This document shows, piece by piece, positions 42,701 through 51,703 of a stretch of 64,000 nucleotides of DNA. The first letter of the stretch is position 1. Each line of letters starts with the position of its first letter. This DNA comes from an uncultured Clostridia bacterium. GTDB taxonomy: Bacteria > Bacillota > Clostridia > Oscillospirales > Ruminococcaceae. The stretch lies in the NCBI GenBank assembly GCA_947168885.1, contig CAMVNQ010000001.1:372001-436000 (forward strand), in the 5' to 3' direction. The translations under genes and the position numbers were made by a program. The notes under the pieces are model-generated. The model was not told the DNA's origin, ran no database searches, and saw only the letters and a list, made by a program, of their open reading frames with translations.

Positions 42701-44746
42701 CCGTCAGAGCGCGGCATCGACCTTGATGTCAAGGCTGACTGCGAGACCTACGATGCTGGCGATACTGCGGAAATAACCGTTACCGCAGCGGATAAGAACG
42801 GCAGGAAGATAAGCGGCGCGACCGTGCTTCTCAGCCTTGTCGATGAAGCCGCCTTCGCTATCGAAGAACAGAATGCAATGCCTCTCGAAACACTTTACAG
42901 AATGAACTATTATCCCGAGGCTACGACCTATGTAAGCTATATCCAGCACATCGAAAACAGGAACGGCGGAGCCGAAAAAGGCGGTGGAGGACCTGCCTCG
43001 GTACGCAAGGATTTCAGGGATACGGCATATTTCATGAGCGCGGAGACAGACACAAACGGAAACGCATCGTTCACCGTGAAGCTTCCGGACAACCTTACCA
43101 CATGGCGTGCCACTGTCCTTGCGGTTTATCAGAAAGACAGTGGCGAGCTCCTCGCCGGTAAGACCCGTGAGCCGGTTGTGGTTACAAGACCGCTTATGAT
43201 CTCGCCGGTGGTGCATCCGACATTCGTTGAAGGCGACGAGGTGGCTGTAAGTGCGAATTGTGCCGGACTTCCCGGTGACGGCACTATGACCGTGACACTG
43301 ACAGGAAACGGAGTGAACGAGACCAGAACGATAAAGCAGCAGCAGACCGCAAACTTCGGAAAGCTCGGAAAAGGCAGCTACACTGTTCTGTTCACCGCAG
43401 AAAACGGTGATGCGAAAGACGCGGTCGAACTGTCCATAACGGTGGTAGATACGCTTCTTGAAACTTCGATTTATAAGGGCGTTGACCTGACGGAGCTCAC
43501 AACGTCGGTGAAGCCGACGAAATGGCCGGTTTACCTTGCTATGTTCAACAAGGAGTATATGCTAAGCACCGATATTCTGTACGACCTGCTCCGCTATGGC
43601 GGTGAGAGCCTTGATTCCCGCATCGCCGCTTCCTTTGCGGCGAAGGAACTCGGCTACATCACCGAAGATGAGTTCGTTGAGGCGTACGCGAATGAGACTG
43701 CGGGCGGGCTTGCTAAGCTTCTTCACGCAAGTGACGGAGACTTTTACCTGACTGCGCTTATGGCCGCGGCAGCACCGGAAATGATAAGTCCCGCAGCAAA
43801 GAAGAGTTTCCTTGATACGATCGAAAATGGCAATCTCGGTGACCAGTGCATAGCTTATATGGGTCTTGCCGCACTCGGCGAGCCTGTGCAGAACGACGTG
43901 AAGAAACTGCTTGCGTCAAAACCTATAACCTATGTTCCGAGTGGCATATACCTTTCCGCTGCGCTTGCTATGTGCGGCGACTACGAAGCGGCTTACGACG
44001 CTTATATCAGGTTTGTTCCCGATATTGTTCTGAATGACAGCGACCCTAAGGCGATCACTGCTTATGCGGTAAACAGCTCCGGCGAGCCGGATCAGCTCGA
44101 AACAAAATCCGCACTTATAACAGCCTCTATACTTGACCTTCCCGAAGCGGAATACTTCGCGCGCTACCTTCTCGGAAGCAAGCCGGAGTATTCGAGCTAC
44201 GCTCTTGAGCTTGCACTTTACGTCAGGAACTTCGTTCCGAGATCAAAGGGCGGCGCGTCATTCAGCTACACTCTGAACGGAAAGACCGAGACTGTGAAAC
44301 TTGACAGGCACTATCCTACGCTCATTCAGCTCACCGAGGAGCAGTTTGCGAAAGCCGGTTTTGCGGTACAGTCCGGCGAGATATACGTTCTTGCGGATTA
44401 CACCGGACGTATCGACGAAAACGACACGGTACCTTCTGTGACCGTGACGAAGCGGCTTACCGGAAGTATGGCAGTCGGTGAGGAAGTTACCGTAACGATA
44501 CAGACCGAGCCGTACTGTGCGGTATATGATGTCGTACCGTCATGCGGACGCCTTTCGGGCAGCCAGCACGGTCAGCTCGTGCGTCTCTTCACCGATAAGA
44601 GCGGAAAAGCAACATACACGTTCACCGTTAACATCGAGGGCAGCTATGTTGTCGAAAGCCCTGTTGCGTATGACTACGCAAACGGACGCTGGGGCATCGG
44701 CGAAAAGACCTCAATAAAGATCGGAAGCGGAAATGAAGCTATGTAA
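39737..44746 (+). CDS. Giant alpha-2-macroglobulin-like protein with anti-sigma-like N-terminus
   Basis: A 1669-residue protein. The ~36 N-terminal residues are charged and cytosolic (LDEELGRIDEDIVSEADK, like the short anti-sigma segment of Clostridia ECF partners), followed by one membrane helix (~37-58). Outside: a Thr/Ala linker, an Ig-like Big_5 domain (~204-300), macroglobulin domains, and the A2M core near 1095 (TAYFMSAETDTNGNASF, NLTTWRATVLAVYQ), then the alpha-alpha toroid. At the thioester position the residues are YGGES (1287-1291) instead of the CxEQ motif, so covalent trapping is not possible. It probably senses or clamps proteases or envelope stress and regulates the ECF factor; that is inference. 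Confidence 0.8.
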   Translation: MKKEKLDEELGRIDEDIVSEADKVRQASAETAPVRKKKPIFIVTSVFVAAAAAVTGVVVIPKVLDNNNIPAVETTTAAVVSTTPAITGKVAALDGEDDPKAAFSRERRRSSIVSDVEPLSALGDDIAPDSGFSIKVSKDISADELKNRIRLSPQSEFTLTRGSDDSYVLKTAKILNKGSLIKLAVTDDDGEVCDSWAFRTADDFKVSSTYPADDSTYVPVDAGIEIRFTTAPAEDDYEKYFSISPAVAGKFSVNNNTLYFVPSEALRPSTSYSVTLAKGIKAADGRTLESGTSFRFHTSEFSDARHYLFTSGSMSGFSETFIKGDPACVEVHCSSELRAKQFETHLYRFADSDAYFDALKAKSEETFDFASLPTGSVAEVFKSSEVPFSREDGKAVYVILPDDLETGCYVAEINVGSEGEPGYNLDYFLQVTDLSAYTLSLGDENVLFVNDSGTGLPASGADVTITSGSGSYTGTVGADGLAYVKTDGNYASAMLDIKAGAKRYIDCIALSGAKDMKYADAYYTYLFTDREAYLPNDTVNVWGVIVPKVRGTALPDDLKLVFGSDEQSVTLAEDGTFTAKFTFRNHAESWWDVVELRSGDDVLCNHGISVQDYVKPTYIISLDVPEYAVMPQINPIPVKAEVTYYEGTPAEGVMLQSENDRSEPNILRTDASGEAEAKVWNSDIEDWRGVADAYIGFQLTGVENTYSYVGEYIPALYRDRMIESGYNEKTRTLTLNIYDLDLDSSDKTDKFFAEYKKGNTDFEILKNGGANVPVSVRITRTWTEKKETGSYYDYVEKRTVKTYEYEYKSEVVYDRTIETVNGTAVLPDLPTDPALGRYYAEISFSDSLGQNTNYTIYNLGSEYSSSIFYDEFGVPFMSDDETGKLMFRFGAKTESGLFNDYGFYNSFSENEDITFRLECNKTDFVPDGKLLLAVYKSDFVSYQLYDANGVDEFKYRTTADCIPDIRYTGAYFDGKHIYSVYGGMLSYEPSERGIDLDVKADCETYDAGDTAEITVTAADKNGRKISGATVLLSLVDEAAFAIEEQNAMPLETLYRMNYYPEATTYVSYIQHIENRNGGAEKGGGGPASVRKDFRDTAYFMSAETDTNGNASFTVKLPDNLTTWRATVLAVYQKDSGELLAGKTREPVVVTRPLMISPVVHPTFVEGDEVAVSANCAGLPGDGTMTVTLTGNGVNETRTIKQQQTANFGKLGKGSYTVLFTAENGDAKDAVELSITVVDTLLETSIYKGVDLTELTTSVKPTKWPVYLAMFNKEYMLSTDILYDLLRYGGESLDSRIAASFAAKELGYITEDEFVEAYANETAGGLAKLLHASDGDFYLTALMAAAAPEMISPAAKKSFLDTIENGNLGDQCIAYMGLAALGEPVQNDVKKLLASKPITYVPSGIYLSAALAMCGDYEAAYDAYIRFVPDIVLNDSDPKAITAYAVNSSGEPDQLETKSALITASILDLPEAEYFARYLLGSKPEYSSYALELALYVRNFVPRSKGGASFSYTLNGKTETVKLDRHYPTLIQLTEEQFAKAGFAVQSGEIYVLADYTGRIDENDTVPSVTVTKRLTGSMAVGEEVTVTIQTEPYCAVYDVVPSCGRLSGSQHGQLVRLFTDKSGKATYTFTVNIEGSYVVESPVAYDYANGRWGIGEKTSIKIGSGNEAM

Positions 44747-45740
44747 TGCAATAAAAGCATCTGCGGCGGCTGTTCTGGCGGCGATCCTCTGCGCCGGCTG
44801 CGGAAGCGGCACTGCGGAATGTTCCGTTACACCGGAGACTTCCGCGGTGCTGCCGGACGCGGCAGCTATAACCACGGATACAGATGATGTCATGGAAGAG
44901 TCTGCGGCAGAAAGCAAAAGCTCTGCGGGTGATGTTCTTCTATCCCGCTCCGAGCTTCTGAAGTGTATTTACTATGATGACAGAGAATTCTGTTCAAACG
45001 AAGAAAAAAGCGTGATATACGAGACTTCCGGCGAACCGCTTTGCGGGATCGCTCCGCACCACCTTGCCGCTGGACACTTCATTGCCGGAATGTACCGCAC
45101 CGCCGCCGAAAAGCGCGCACGGACCGACACGGTAGTGCTGCTTGCTCCGATGCATTATGACGGCAAAAATACGCTTATAACGAGCAAAAACGGCTGGGAC
45201 ACCGCGTTTGGCGCATCAGAATGTGATACCGGAGCTGCGGAGCTGTTCGTTGACAGGCTCGGCGCTAAGATTGACGATGAGATGATACAGTACGACCATA
45301 GCGCATCTACGCACATACCGTTCATCAGGCGGTATTTCCCTGACGCTAAGATCGTGTGTCTGCTTGTGTCGCCGAAGGAACCTCAGAACATATCCGAGCG
45401 CCTTGCGGACGCGCTTTATGAGCTTTCGGAGATGAAGAGCTGTTTCTTCGCGTTTTCGATAGATTTCTCGCATTATCTCGACCCTGACGAAGCCGACAAA
45501 CATGATAAAGAAACGCTTGAAGCCGTGCTTTCCGGCGACACGGACAGAATAGCGCGCTTCACCAACGCGAATGTTGACACACCATACTGTCTGAATGCGT
45601 TTGTGCGACTGTCAGAGCTTTTGGGCGCAAATCCGGAGAAAGCTGACAACAGCAATACTTACCGTGTCGGTAATCTCCCGTACAGCCGCGAGCTTTATCC
45701 TGAGGGTGTGACGAGTTACTTTGTGTACTTTGCATCCTGA
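44733..45740 (+). CDS. Memo-family (AmmeMemoRadiSam B-like) lipoprotein
   Basis: A 335-residue protein overlapping the upstream gene by 14 bases. A lipoprotein signal ends in LCAGCG (Cys near residue 24), then an acidic linker to ~65. The Memo domain is clear: GIAPHHLAAGHFIAG, VVLLAPMHYDG, DHSASTHIPFIRRYFPD and AFSIDFSHYLDPDEADKHD. Cytosolic Memo proteins are near-universal; a lipid-anchored exported form is less usual. Its His/Cys pocket is like LigB-type dioxygenases without proven metal chemistry. Third gene of the ECF operon, so it may work on the cell surface together with the A2M-like protein. Confidence 0.85.
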   Translation: MKLCNAIKASAAAVLAAILCAGCGSGTAECSVTPETSAVLPDAAAITTDTDDVMEESAAESKSSAGDVLLSRSELLKCIYYDDREFCSNEEKSVIYETSGEPLCGIAPHHLAAGHFIAGMYRTAAEKRARTDTVVLLAPMHYDGKNTLITSKNGWDTAFGASECDTGAAELFVDRLGAKIDDEMIQYDHSASTHIPFIRRYFPDAKIVCLLVSPKEPQNISERLADALYELSEMKSCFFAFSIDFSHYLDPDEADKHDKETLEAVLSGDTDRIARFTNANVDTPYCLNAFVRLSELLGANPEKADNSNTYRVGNLPYSRELYPEGVTSYFVYFAS

Positions 45741-45769
45741 GAAACAGATCCGATAATATGATATAAACG

Positions 45770-45809
45770 GGCTTTACCGCTGTCTGACAGCTTGGTAAAG
45801 CCTGTTTTT
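45770..45809 (+). terminator. Terminator of the ECF-A2M-Memo operon
   Basis: GGCTTTACC at 45770-45778 and GGTAAAGCC at 45794-45802 followed by TGTTTTTC. From here to 46086 I see only an AT-rich promoter region (TATAAT-like boxes around 45990-46016). Confidence 0.8.
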
Positions 45810-46086
45810 CTATGGTTCGTTTTGTGTACGGACGCGGTCTTTTGACAGAAGAACGAAGACGGGCACATTACAATCGCGCTAATTGGATAAATTGCACAAT
45901 AAAATCTACGTGAACCGACATTATGTGCGTTTGTTGTAGAAAATCTGTGACAGCTGAAAAAAATCTCCGTTTTTATTGGACAAAAACCCCTATAATATGG
46001 TATTATAATATAATAGATTAGTTATCGTTTCTGTGTTGTTTAACACCGGAACCCAAAACCAAAGCAAAGAAAGAAGTTTTGACGAT

Positions 46087-46509
46087 ATGGATATTAAAGA
46101 ACTTGAAATCGAGGCATCGGTGGACAAGCTGAGCGAGGTGACCGAATTTATCGATCAGCAGCTCGAAGCCGCTGACTGTCCTATGAGAACGCAGATGCAG
46201 ATAGAGCTCGCGGTTGAGGAGATCTTCGTGAATATCGCAAATTACGCTTATGCTCCCGGAACAGGAAGCGCAACGATAAGAATGAGTGTCACCGGAGAAC
46301 CGCCGGTCGCGGAAATGACATTCATAGACAGCGGTGTACAGTATGATCCTCTCGCGAAGGAAGATCCCGACATAACGCTTTCCGCGAAAGACAGAAACAT
46401 AGGCGGTCTCGGTATATTCCTGACCAAAAAGACAATGGACGAACTTTCGTATGAATATCGCGAAGGAAAAAATATATTCACAATGAAAAAGTCGCTCAGG
46501 GGTGATTAA
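46087..46509 (+). CDS. RsbW-like serine kinase/anti-sigma ATPase
   Basis: Start ATG 46087 (MDIKELEIEA) in preference to 46033, which lacks a site. About 140 residues. HATPase_c landmarks: N-box ELAVEEIFVNIANYAY, D-x-G in FIDSGVQYDPL, and GGLGIFLTKKTMD. These small ATPases phosphorylate an STAS anti-anti-sigma or bind a sigma factor. No STAS or group-4 sigma gene is adjacent. The next gene is the opposing phosphatase, starting at the base after the stop. Confidence 0.85.
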   Translation: MDIKELEIEASVDKLSEVTEFIDQQLEAADCPMRTQMQIELAVEEIFVNIANYAYAPGTGSATIRMSVTGEPPVAEMTFIDSGVQYDPLAKEDPDITLSAKDRNIGGLGIFLTKKTMDELSYEYREGKNIFTMKKSLRGD

Positions 46510-48663
46510 ATGAAGAAAATATTCGGGATCACCATAGGCGGTCTTCATCAGAAGATACTCATGCTCGTGCTCATAAACCTGCTTGTGCTGATACTTATTT
46601 TCGGCGGGGCGTCAATATGGCAGAGCCATGCCCTTACCGATATAGTCCAGAACGCAAAGACGGAACAGGAGGAATCGATCACCGATGTGTCGGAAGGAAC
46701 GATGCATCAGGTCATAGAGAATTCGCTCACAAAGACGAATGCTTTGCAGGCTTATATAGCCGATGACTATTTTTCTGAGATCGTCGGTGATATCAATATG
46801 CTGCGTTCGCTTGCGGAATCTCTGTTCCGTAAGAAAGATATGCTTGAGCCGGCGCCTTTTTCTGTTCCCGACCCCGCAGATGACGGCAGAGCTGCGGCTC
46901 ATGTGCTTTTTGAACAGGGTGTCGATTATACTAAGTCCGAATATCTGCCCGTAGCGGCTCACATGAGCGATACAATGATCTCGCTTTTCAGCAGTTCGTC
47001 AAAAGTAGGCGGGTGTTTTATAGGTCTTGCCGACGGGACACATCTCGGCGTAGATCTCAGCGCTACCGACAAATATGACGAAAACGGTGTACAGAAGCCT
47101 TATCCCGTCCGCGAAAGGCCGTGGTACAAAGGAGCTGCCGAAACCCGCGCGCTTTATTTCACCGGCGTTGAAAGAGATGCGTTCAACGGCACAATGGGCG
47201 TTACCTGCTCGGCACCCGTTATCGTTGACGACCGTCTTATCGGAGTCGTCGGTATAGATATTGTTCTTGACAACACGGAGGACTATATCACCGCCTTATC
47301 CAACGATGTAAGCTTCGTCTGCATCGTGAACAGCGACGGTCAGGTTATTGCTGCGCCCGAAAACAACGGTATATTCATACTTAAGCCTTCTGAAGAAGCT
47401 GAGGATCTGAGAAATTCGGACAATAAAGAGCTTGCTGACTTTGTTGCGCTCGCTCTGACCGAACAGACGGGACTAAGAACTGTCTTGTCCGGCGGCAGAG
47501 AGTATTATATGGCAGGCATTCCGCTAAATACCGTAGGCTGGGCAGTGATCTCTGTGGTAGATAAACAGATCACAGAGCAGCCGACAGAAAATATGCTTTA
47601 CGAATATGAGAGGATAAACAGCGAAGCGACCACTGCTTTCAGGGACGGTATGTCCGTTGCAGGCTTTGCTATGGTGATAATTCTCATAAGTACGCTTCTT
47701 GTTATGATAAGCGGAGTACTTCATTTTGCGGGAAGAATAGTAAAGCCGATAGAAAGTATGACCGCCGAGATAATCGAGGGCGGAAGGACAGGGAAGATGT
47801 TCGAGATGAAGGACATCTATAAAACCAAGGACGAGATAGAGGTGCTCGCCGAGTCATTTGACGACCTTTCAAAGAAGACGAAACAGTACATCATAGACAT
47901 AACCCGCATAACCAAGGAAAAGGAACGTATCGGGACAGAGCTTGAGCTAGCGCGCAAGATACAGGCGGATATGCTTCCGAGCATATATCCTGCGTTCCCC
48001 GACAGAAAGGAGTTCGACATCTTCGCTACAATGACTCCTGCGAAGGAGGTCGGCGGAGATTTCTACGACTTCTTCCTTATAGACAGCGAACATCTCGGCA
48101 TTGTCATGGCGGATGTTTCCGGTAAGGGCGTTCCGGCGGCTCTGTTTATGATGATGTCGAAAATACTCATAAGCAACTACACAATGTACGGCGGTTCTCC
48201 GGCGAAGGTGCTTGAGCAGACGAACGCCACTATCTGCAAGAAAAATGACGAAGAAATGTTCGTTACCGTATGGCTCGGTGTCCTTGAGATACAGACGGGA
48301 AAGATCATTGCCTCGAACGCCGGGCACGAGTTCCCGATAATAAAAACAGCGAACGGGGACTATGAGATCTTCAAGGATAAGCACGGTTTTGTCGTTGGCG
48401 CAATGCCCGGAATGAAATATAAGGACTATGAACTTACTCTCGAAAAAGGCGGATCTCTGTTCCTTTATACCGACGGCTTACCGGAAGCAACAAACGCCGA
48501 TAATGTACAGTTCGGCACCGAACGGCTAATCGAGATCCTGAACAGGAACAAGGAGCTCGGACCGCACGAGCTGCTGCCTGAAGTGCAGAAAGCTGTTGAT
48601 GAATTCGTCGGAGATGCCAACCAGTTCGACGATCTTACTATGCTCGCGGTTACGCTGCTATGA
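46510..48663 (+). CDS. Membrane SpoIIE-type PP2C phosphatase with Cache sensor and HAMP
   Basis: A 717-residue protein. Membrane helix ~14-38, an extracytoplasmic Cache-type sensor (~60-370; typical RPWYKGA at ~190 and VIGVVGIDIVLDN), membrane helix ~384-406, HAMP linker, a coiled-coil and a PP2C_SpoIIE domain from ~475 with EVGGDFYDFF, MADVSGKGVPAALFM, SNAGHEFP and the final DDLTMLAV. All metal-binding aspartates seem present. It senses an outside ligand (Cache domains often bind amino acids or small acids) and dephosphorylates a partner-switch protein, opposing the RsbW-like kinase encoded just before. Confidence 0.9.
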   Translation: MKKIFGITIGGLHQKILMLVLINLLVLILIFGGASIWQSHALTDIVQNAKTEQEESITDVSEGTMHQVIENSLTKTNALQAYIADDYFSEIVGDINMLRSLAESLFRKKDMLEPAPFSVPDPADDGRAAAHVLFEQGVDYTKSEYLPVAAHMSDTMISLFSSSSKVGGCFIGLADGTHLGVDLSATDKYDENGVQKPYPVRERPWYKGAAETRALYFTGVERDAFNGTMGVTCSAPVIVDDRLIGVVGIDIVLDNTEDYITALSNDVSFVCIVNSDGQVIAAPENNGIFILKPSEEAEDLRNSDNKELADFVALALTEQTGLRTVLSGGREYYMAGIPLNTVGWAVISVVDKQITEQPTENMLYEYERINSEATTAFRDGMSVAGFAMVIILISTLLVMISGVLHFAGRIVKPIESMTAEIIEGGRTGKMFEMKDIYKTKDEIEVLAESFDDLSKKTKQYIIDITRITKEKERIGTELELARKIQADMLPSIYPAFPDRKEFDIFATMTPAKEVGGDFYDFFLIDSEHLGIVMADVSGKGVPAALFMMMSKILISNYTMYGGSPAKVLEQTNATICKKNDEEMFVTVWLGVLEIQTGKIIASNAGHEFPIIKTANGDYEIFKDKHGFVVGAMPGMKYKDYELTLEKGGSLFLYTDGLPEATNADNVQFGTERLIEILNRNKELGPHELLPEVQKAVDEFVGDANQFDDLTMLAVTLL

Positions 48664-48706
48664 CATAACTTTGGTCACCATACAGATATAAACGGAGGAA
48701 AAACAA

Positions 48707-51682
48707 ATGGCGCAGATCATAAAAACACTTGCGGAATACGCAAAAAGCTGCGGTAACACGGCTGTCCTGTTTGACGAGGCTCATTCAAAAGGCATCACAT
48801 ATTCCCAGCTTGACGATATGACCGCAAGGATATACGGCTGGCTCAGGGCGAGAGATATAGGCAATGAGGATTTCGTTTTTATTGACCTTCCGCGAGGTGT
48901 GCTCCCGATAATCGCCATGCTCGGAGTATGGCGTGCGGGTGCGGCGTTTGTGCTTGTTGAGGACAACTATGCCCGTGAGAGAAAAGAGTATATCAGGAGA
49001 AACTGCGGATGTATCACGTGTATAAACGTCTCGGTCTGGGATCAGATAATGCAGACTGCTCCTCTGAGCGGATATGAAGAGACCGATGATCACGATGCGG
49101 CATACGCTATCTATACATCCGGTACGTCAGGAAAACCGAAGGGCGTGCTCCAGGAGTACGGAAGCCTTGATGTGAGCATAGATTCTATCAGGCTCAACGG
49201 AGAGGTGCCGTTCGGCTCCGACGACAGCTTCGCCCTGCTCGTTCCGCTTAATTTCGCGGCATCTGTCATTATAGTTCTTGCTGCTCTGAATACGAAGTGC
49301 GGAAAGATATTCGTAGTTTCCTACGCTACACTCAAGGATCCTGTTCTGCTAAGGAACTTCTTCCTTGAAAAGCGTATCACTGTGACATTTCTGACTCCGT
49401 CGTATGTGCGGGCTCTCGGCGATAACACGGGCCCGTATCTTAAGACACTGTTTGTGGGCTCTGAACCCGCGAATAATATATTTATAGAAAATGTAAGGCT
49501 GATAAACGTATATGCGCTGAGCGAGAGCGGCTTTGGAATAAGCCTGTTTGAGATAGACAAGCCATATAAGATCTGTCCGGTAGGAAAGCCGTCTGTGAAA
49601 ACCGTGCTTATCGACGAGGAAGGGGCGCCGGTAAAGGACGGTGAGATCGGAGAGCTGTGCTTTGAAGCCTTTTACGCGCGCGAGTACATAGGGCTTCCCG
49701 AAGAAACGGCAGCTACTTTCGTGAATGGAATGTGTCACACAGGCGATCTCGCAAAGACGGACGAGAACGGCAATATCCTGCTTCTCGGAAGAAGCAGCGA
49801 TATGATAAAGATAAACGGAAACCGTATCGAGCCGGCAGAGATAGAAGCGGCACTTATGGATGTACTGCATATCGACTGGGCTGCGGCAAAGTGCATAGAG
49901 AACGACGGCAAGTCGTATATCTGCGCATACTACCGGGACAACATCAGGATAGACAGCGCGGCACTGCGTGAAGTGCTGCTCGAATACCTGCCATACTACA
50001 TGATACCGTCGTATTATGTAAGGGTCGAACACATTCCTCTCCGACCGAACGGAAAGCTTGACAGAAAGGCTCTCCCGCGTCCTGAGACCGGAAATGCTTC
50101 ACGAAACTATTCTCTTCCCGCAAACGATACCGAGAAGAAACTTTGCGAAGCAATGGCAAAGGTGCTCGGTATTGAACGTGTCGGCAGCAGAGACGATTTT
50201 TACGAACTCGGCGGCGATTCTCTCGGTTCGATTCGGGTAATAGTCGAGAGCGGTCTTTCGGGACTCAACGCGTCCGAGATATTCAGAGGCCGCACACCGC
50301 AGAGAATAGCCAAGCTCTACGCTGCGCTCCATTCCGGTACGGACAGCGAGTCACCCGAGGCGAAGAACGCGAGAGCAATGAAGAAAGCTCATCCGCTCAC
50401 GCCGGAGCAGCTGTATATGGTCGATTACCAGCTCTATACACCGCTTTCGACGATGTACAACCTTTTCACCATGTTCAGATTCGACAAGAACGAAATAAGC
50501 TCGGAAAAAGCCGCTGCCGCGATGCAGACCGCGATATGCGCTCACCCCGCTCTTCTTTCCGTGCTCGATTTTAACGAGGACGGCGATATAGTTCAGAGAT
50601 ACGCGCCGGAAAAGATGCAGAATATACGCGTTGAGAAGATGCACGACTGGGAGCTTGACACGGTCAAGGATACGCTCGTTCAGCCGTTCAAGATCACCGG
50701 CGGACTGTTGCACAGATGCCGCGTGTTTGAAACTGAAACGGCGGGATATGTGTTCTTTGATGTTCATCACACCATGTTCGACGGTTCGTCGTTCAGGGCG
50801 TTCATGGGCAATGTTGTAAGAGCGCTCTCGGGTACGGCTCTCGTGCCGGACAACTACTACCTGACGCTACAGGAGCGCGAGGACGCTGTCGGCTCGGAAT
50901 TCTATGAGCAGAGCAAGAAGTACTTTGAAGAAAAATACAGCAATGTTGAATGGAGCAGCTATCCCACGCCCGACAACGAATCCCGCGAGAACGAGATGGG
51001 CGAGCTGAAATGCAGTCTCGGCATCGATCGGACTGAGCTTTCAGAGTTTGAGGAAAAGCTCGGCATCTCGCGCAGTGAGTTCTTCATAACGGCGGCTGGA
51101 TTTGCGGTGTCCGTTTACAACGATAAGGACGATATACGGCTTTCGTGGATATACAGCGGGCGCGGCGACGTGCAGTCGATGAATACCGTCGGACTGCTTT
51201 TCCGCGACCTTCCGATAGGTTTCAGGTTCAGGAACAGCGTCACCGTCGGCGACCTGTTCAGAGATGTCCGCGAGCAGGTCCGGGGCGGTATAGAGCATTG
51301 CTGCTACCCGTACGTTGACTCGATCTCACAGGTCGGTGCGACGGAAGCCGCTTATGTGCTTTATCAGCAGGATATACGCGATATGAACGAGATCAGACCT
51401 CTCGGTATAGAGACCGTTGACATACGACAGAATCAGGCGGCTTCTCAGACGATACTCGATATGGAGATACTCGACGGCGAGGACGGTCTCGGGCTTATGA
51501 TAGACTATGCCGCGAGCAGATATAACGACAGCAGTATGGAGTTATTCAGGAGCCTTTTCATAAGTGCTGCGCAGACGTTGCTTAAATACGGCTTACAGCC
51601 CGAAATGACCACGGGCGGTATAAAAGAACAGATAAAGAAAAACGCGGGCGGAAGCGGTGCTGCTTTCGCAAGAAAGAAATGA
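48707..51682 (+). CDS. Single-protein NRPS: adenylation - PCP - condensation
   Basis: A 991-residue protein, ATG behind ACGGAGGAAAAACAA. Adenylation domain 1-~480 with YTSGTSGKPKG at ~136-146, NVYALSES, CHTGDLAKTDENG, GRSSDMIKINGNRIE and RPNGKLDRKAL. Carrier domain with the phosphopantetheine serine in YELGGDSLGSIR (~504). Condensation domain ~555-960 with HHTMFDG at ~685. There is no thioesterase or reductase, so release would need another protein, or the C domain transfers the amino acid to a small acceptor. A phosphopantetheinyl transferase is not in the window. It is preceded (43 bases) by the SpoIIE phosphatase and followed (21 bases) by the zinc-ribbon protein. Confidence 0.9.
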   Translation: MAQIIKTLAEYAKSCGNTAVLFDEAHSKGITYSQLDDMTARIYGWLRARDIGNEDFVFIDLPRGVLPIIAMLGVWRAGAAFVLVEDNYARERKEYIRRNCGCITCINVSVWDQIMQTAPLSGYEETDDHDAAYAIYTSGTSGKPKGVLQEYGSLDVSIDSIRLNGEVPFGSDDSFALLVPLNFAASVIIVLAALNTKCGKIFVVSYATLKDPVLLRNFFLEKRITVTFLTPSYVRALGDNTGPYLKTLFVGSEPANNIFIENVRLINVYALSESGFGISLFEIDKPYKICPVGKPSVKTVLIDEEGAPVKDGEIGELCFEAFYAREYIGLPEETAATFVNGMCHTGDLAKTDENGNILLLGRSSDMIKINGNRIEPAEIEAALMDVLHIDWAAAKCIENDGKSYICAYYRDNIRIDSAALREVLLEYLPYYMIPSYYVRVEHIPLRPNGKLDRKALPRPETGNASRNYSLPANDTEKKLCEAMAKVLGIERVGSRDDFYELGGDSLGSIRVIVESGLSGLNASEIFRGRTPQRIAKLYAALHSGTDSESPEAKNARAMKKAHPLTPEQLYMVDYQLYTPLSTMYNLFTMFRFDKNEISSEKAAAAMQTAICAHPALLSVLDFNEDGDIVQRYAPEKMQNIRVEKMHDWELDTVKDTLVQPFKITGGLLHRCRVFETETAGYVFFDVHHTMFDGSSFRAFMGNVVRALSGTALVPDNYYLTLQEREDAVGSEFYEQSKKYFEEKYSNVEWSSYPTPDNESRENEMGELKCSLGIDRTELSEFEEKLGISRSEFFITAAGFAVSVYNDKDDIRLSWIYSGRGDVQSMNTVGLLFRDLPIGFRFRNSVTVGDLFRDVREQVRGGIEHCCYPYVDSISQVGATEAAYVLYQQDIRDMNEIRPLGIETVDIRQNQAASQTILDMEILDGEDGLGLMIDYAASRYNDSSMELFRSLFISAAQTLLKYGLQPEMTTGGIKEQIKKNAGGSGAAFARKK

Positions 51683-51703
51683 TCCAGCAGGGAGGAACAA
51701 ATT

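Noticed and set aside
48707-51682. Known dipeptide-aldehyde (A-PCP-R type) gut NRPS
   Set aside because: The terminal domain has HHxxxDG and is a condensation domain; no reductase domain is present.
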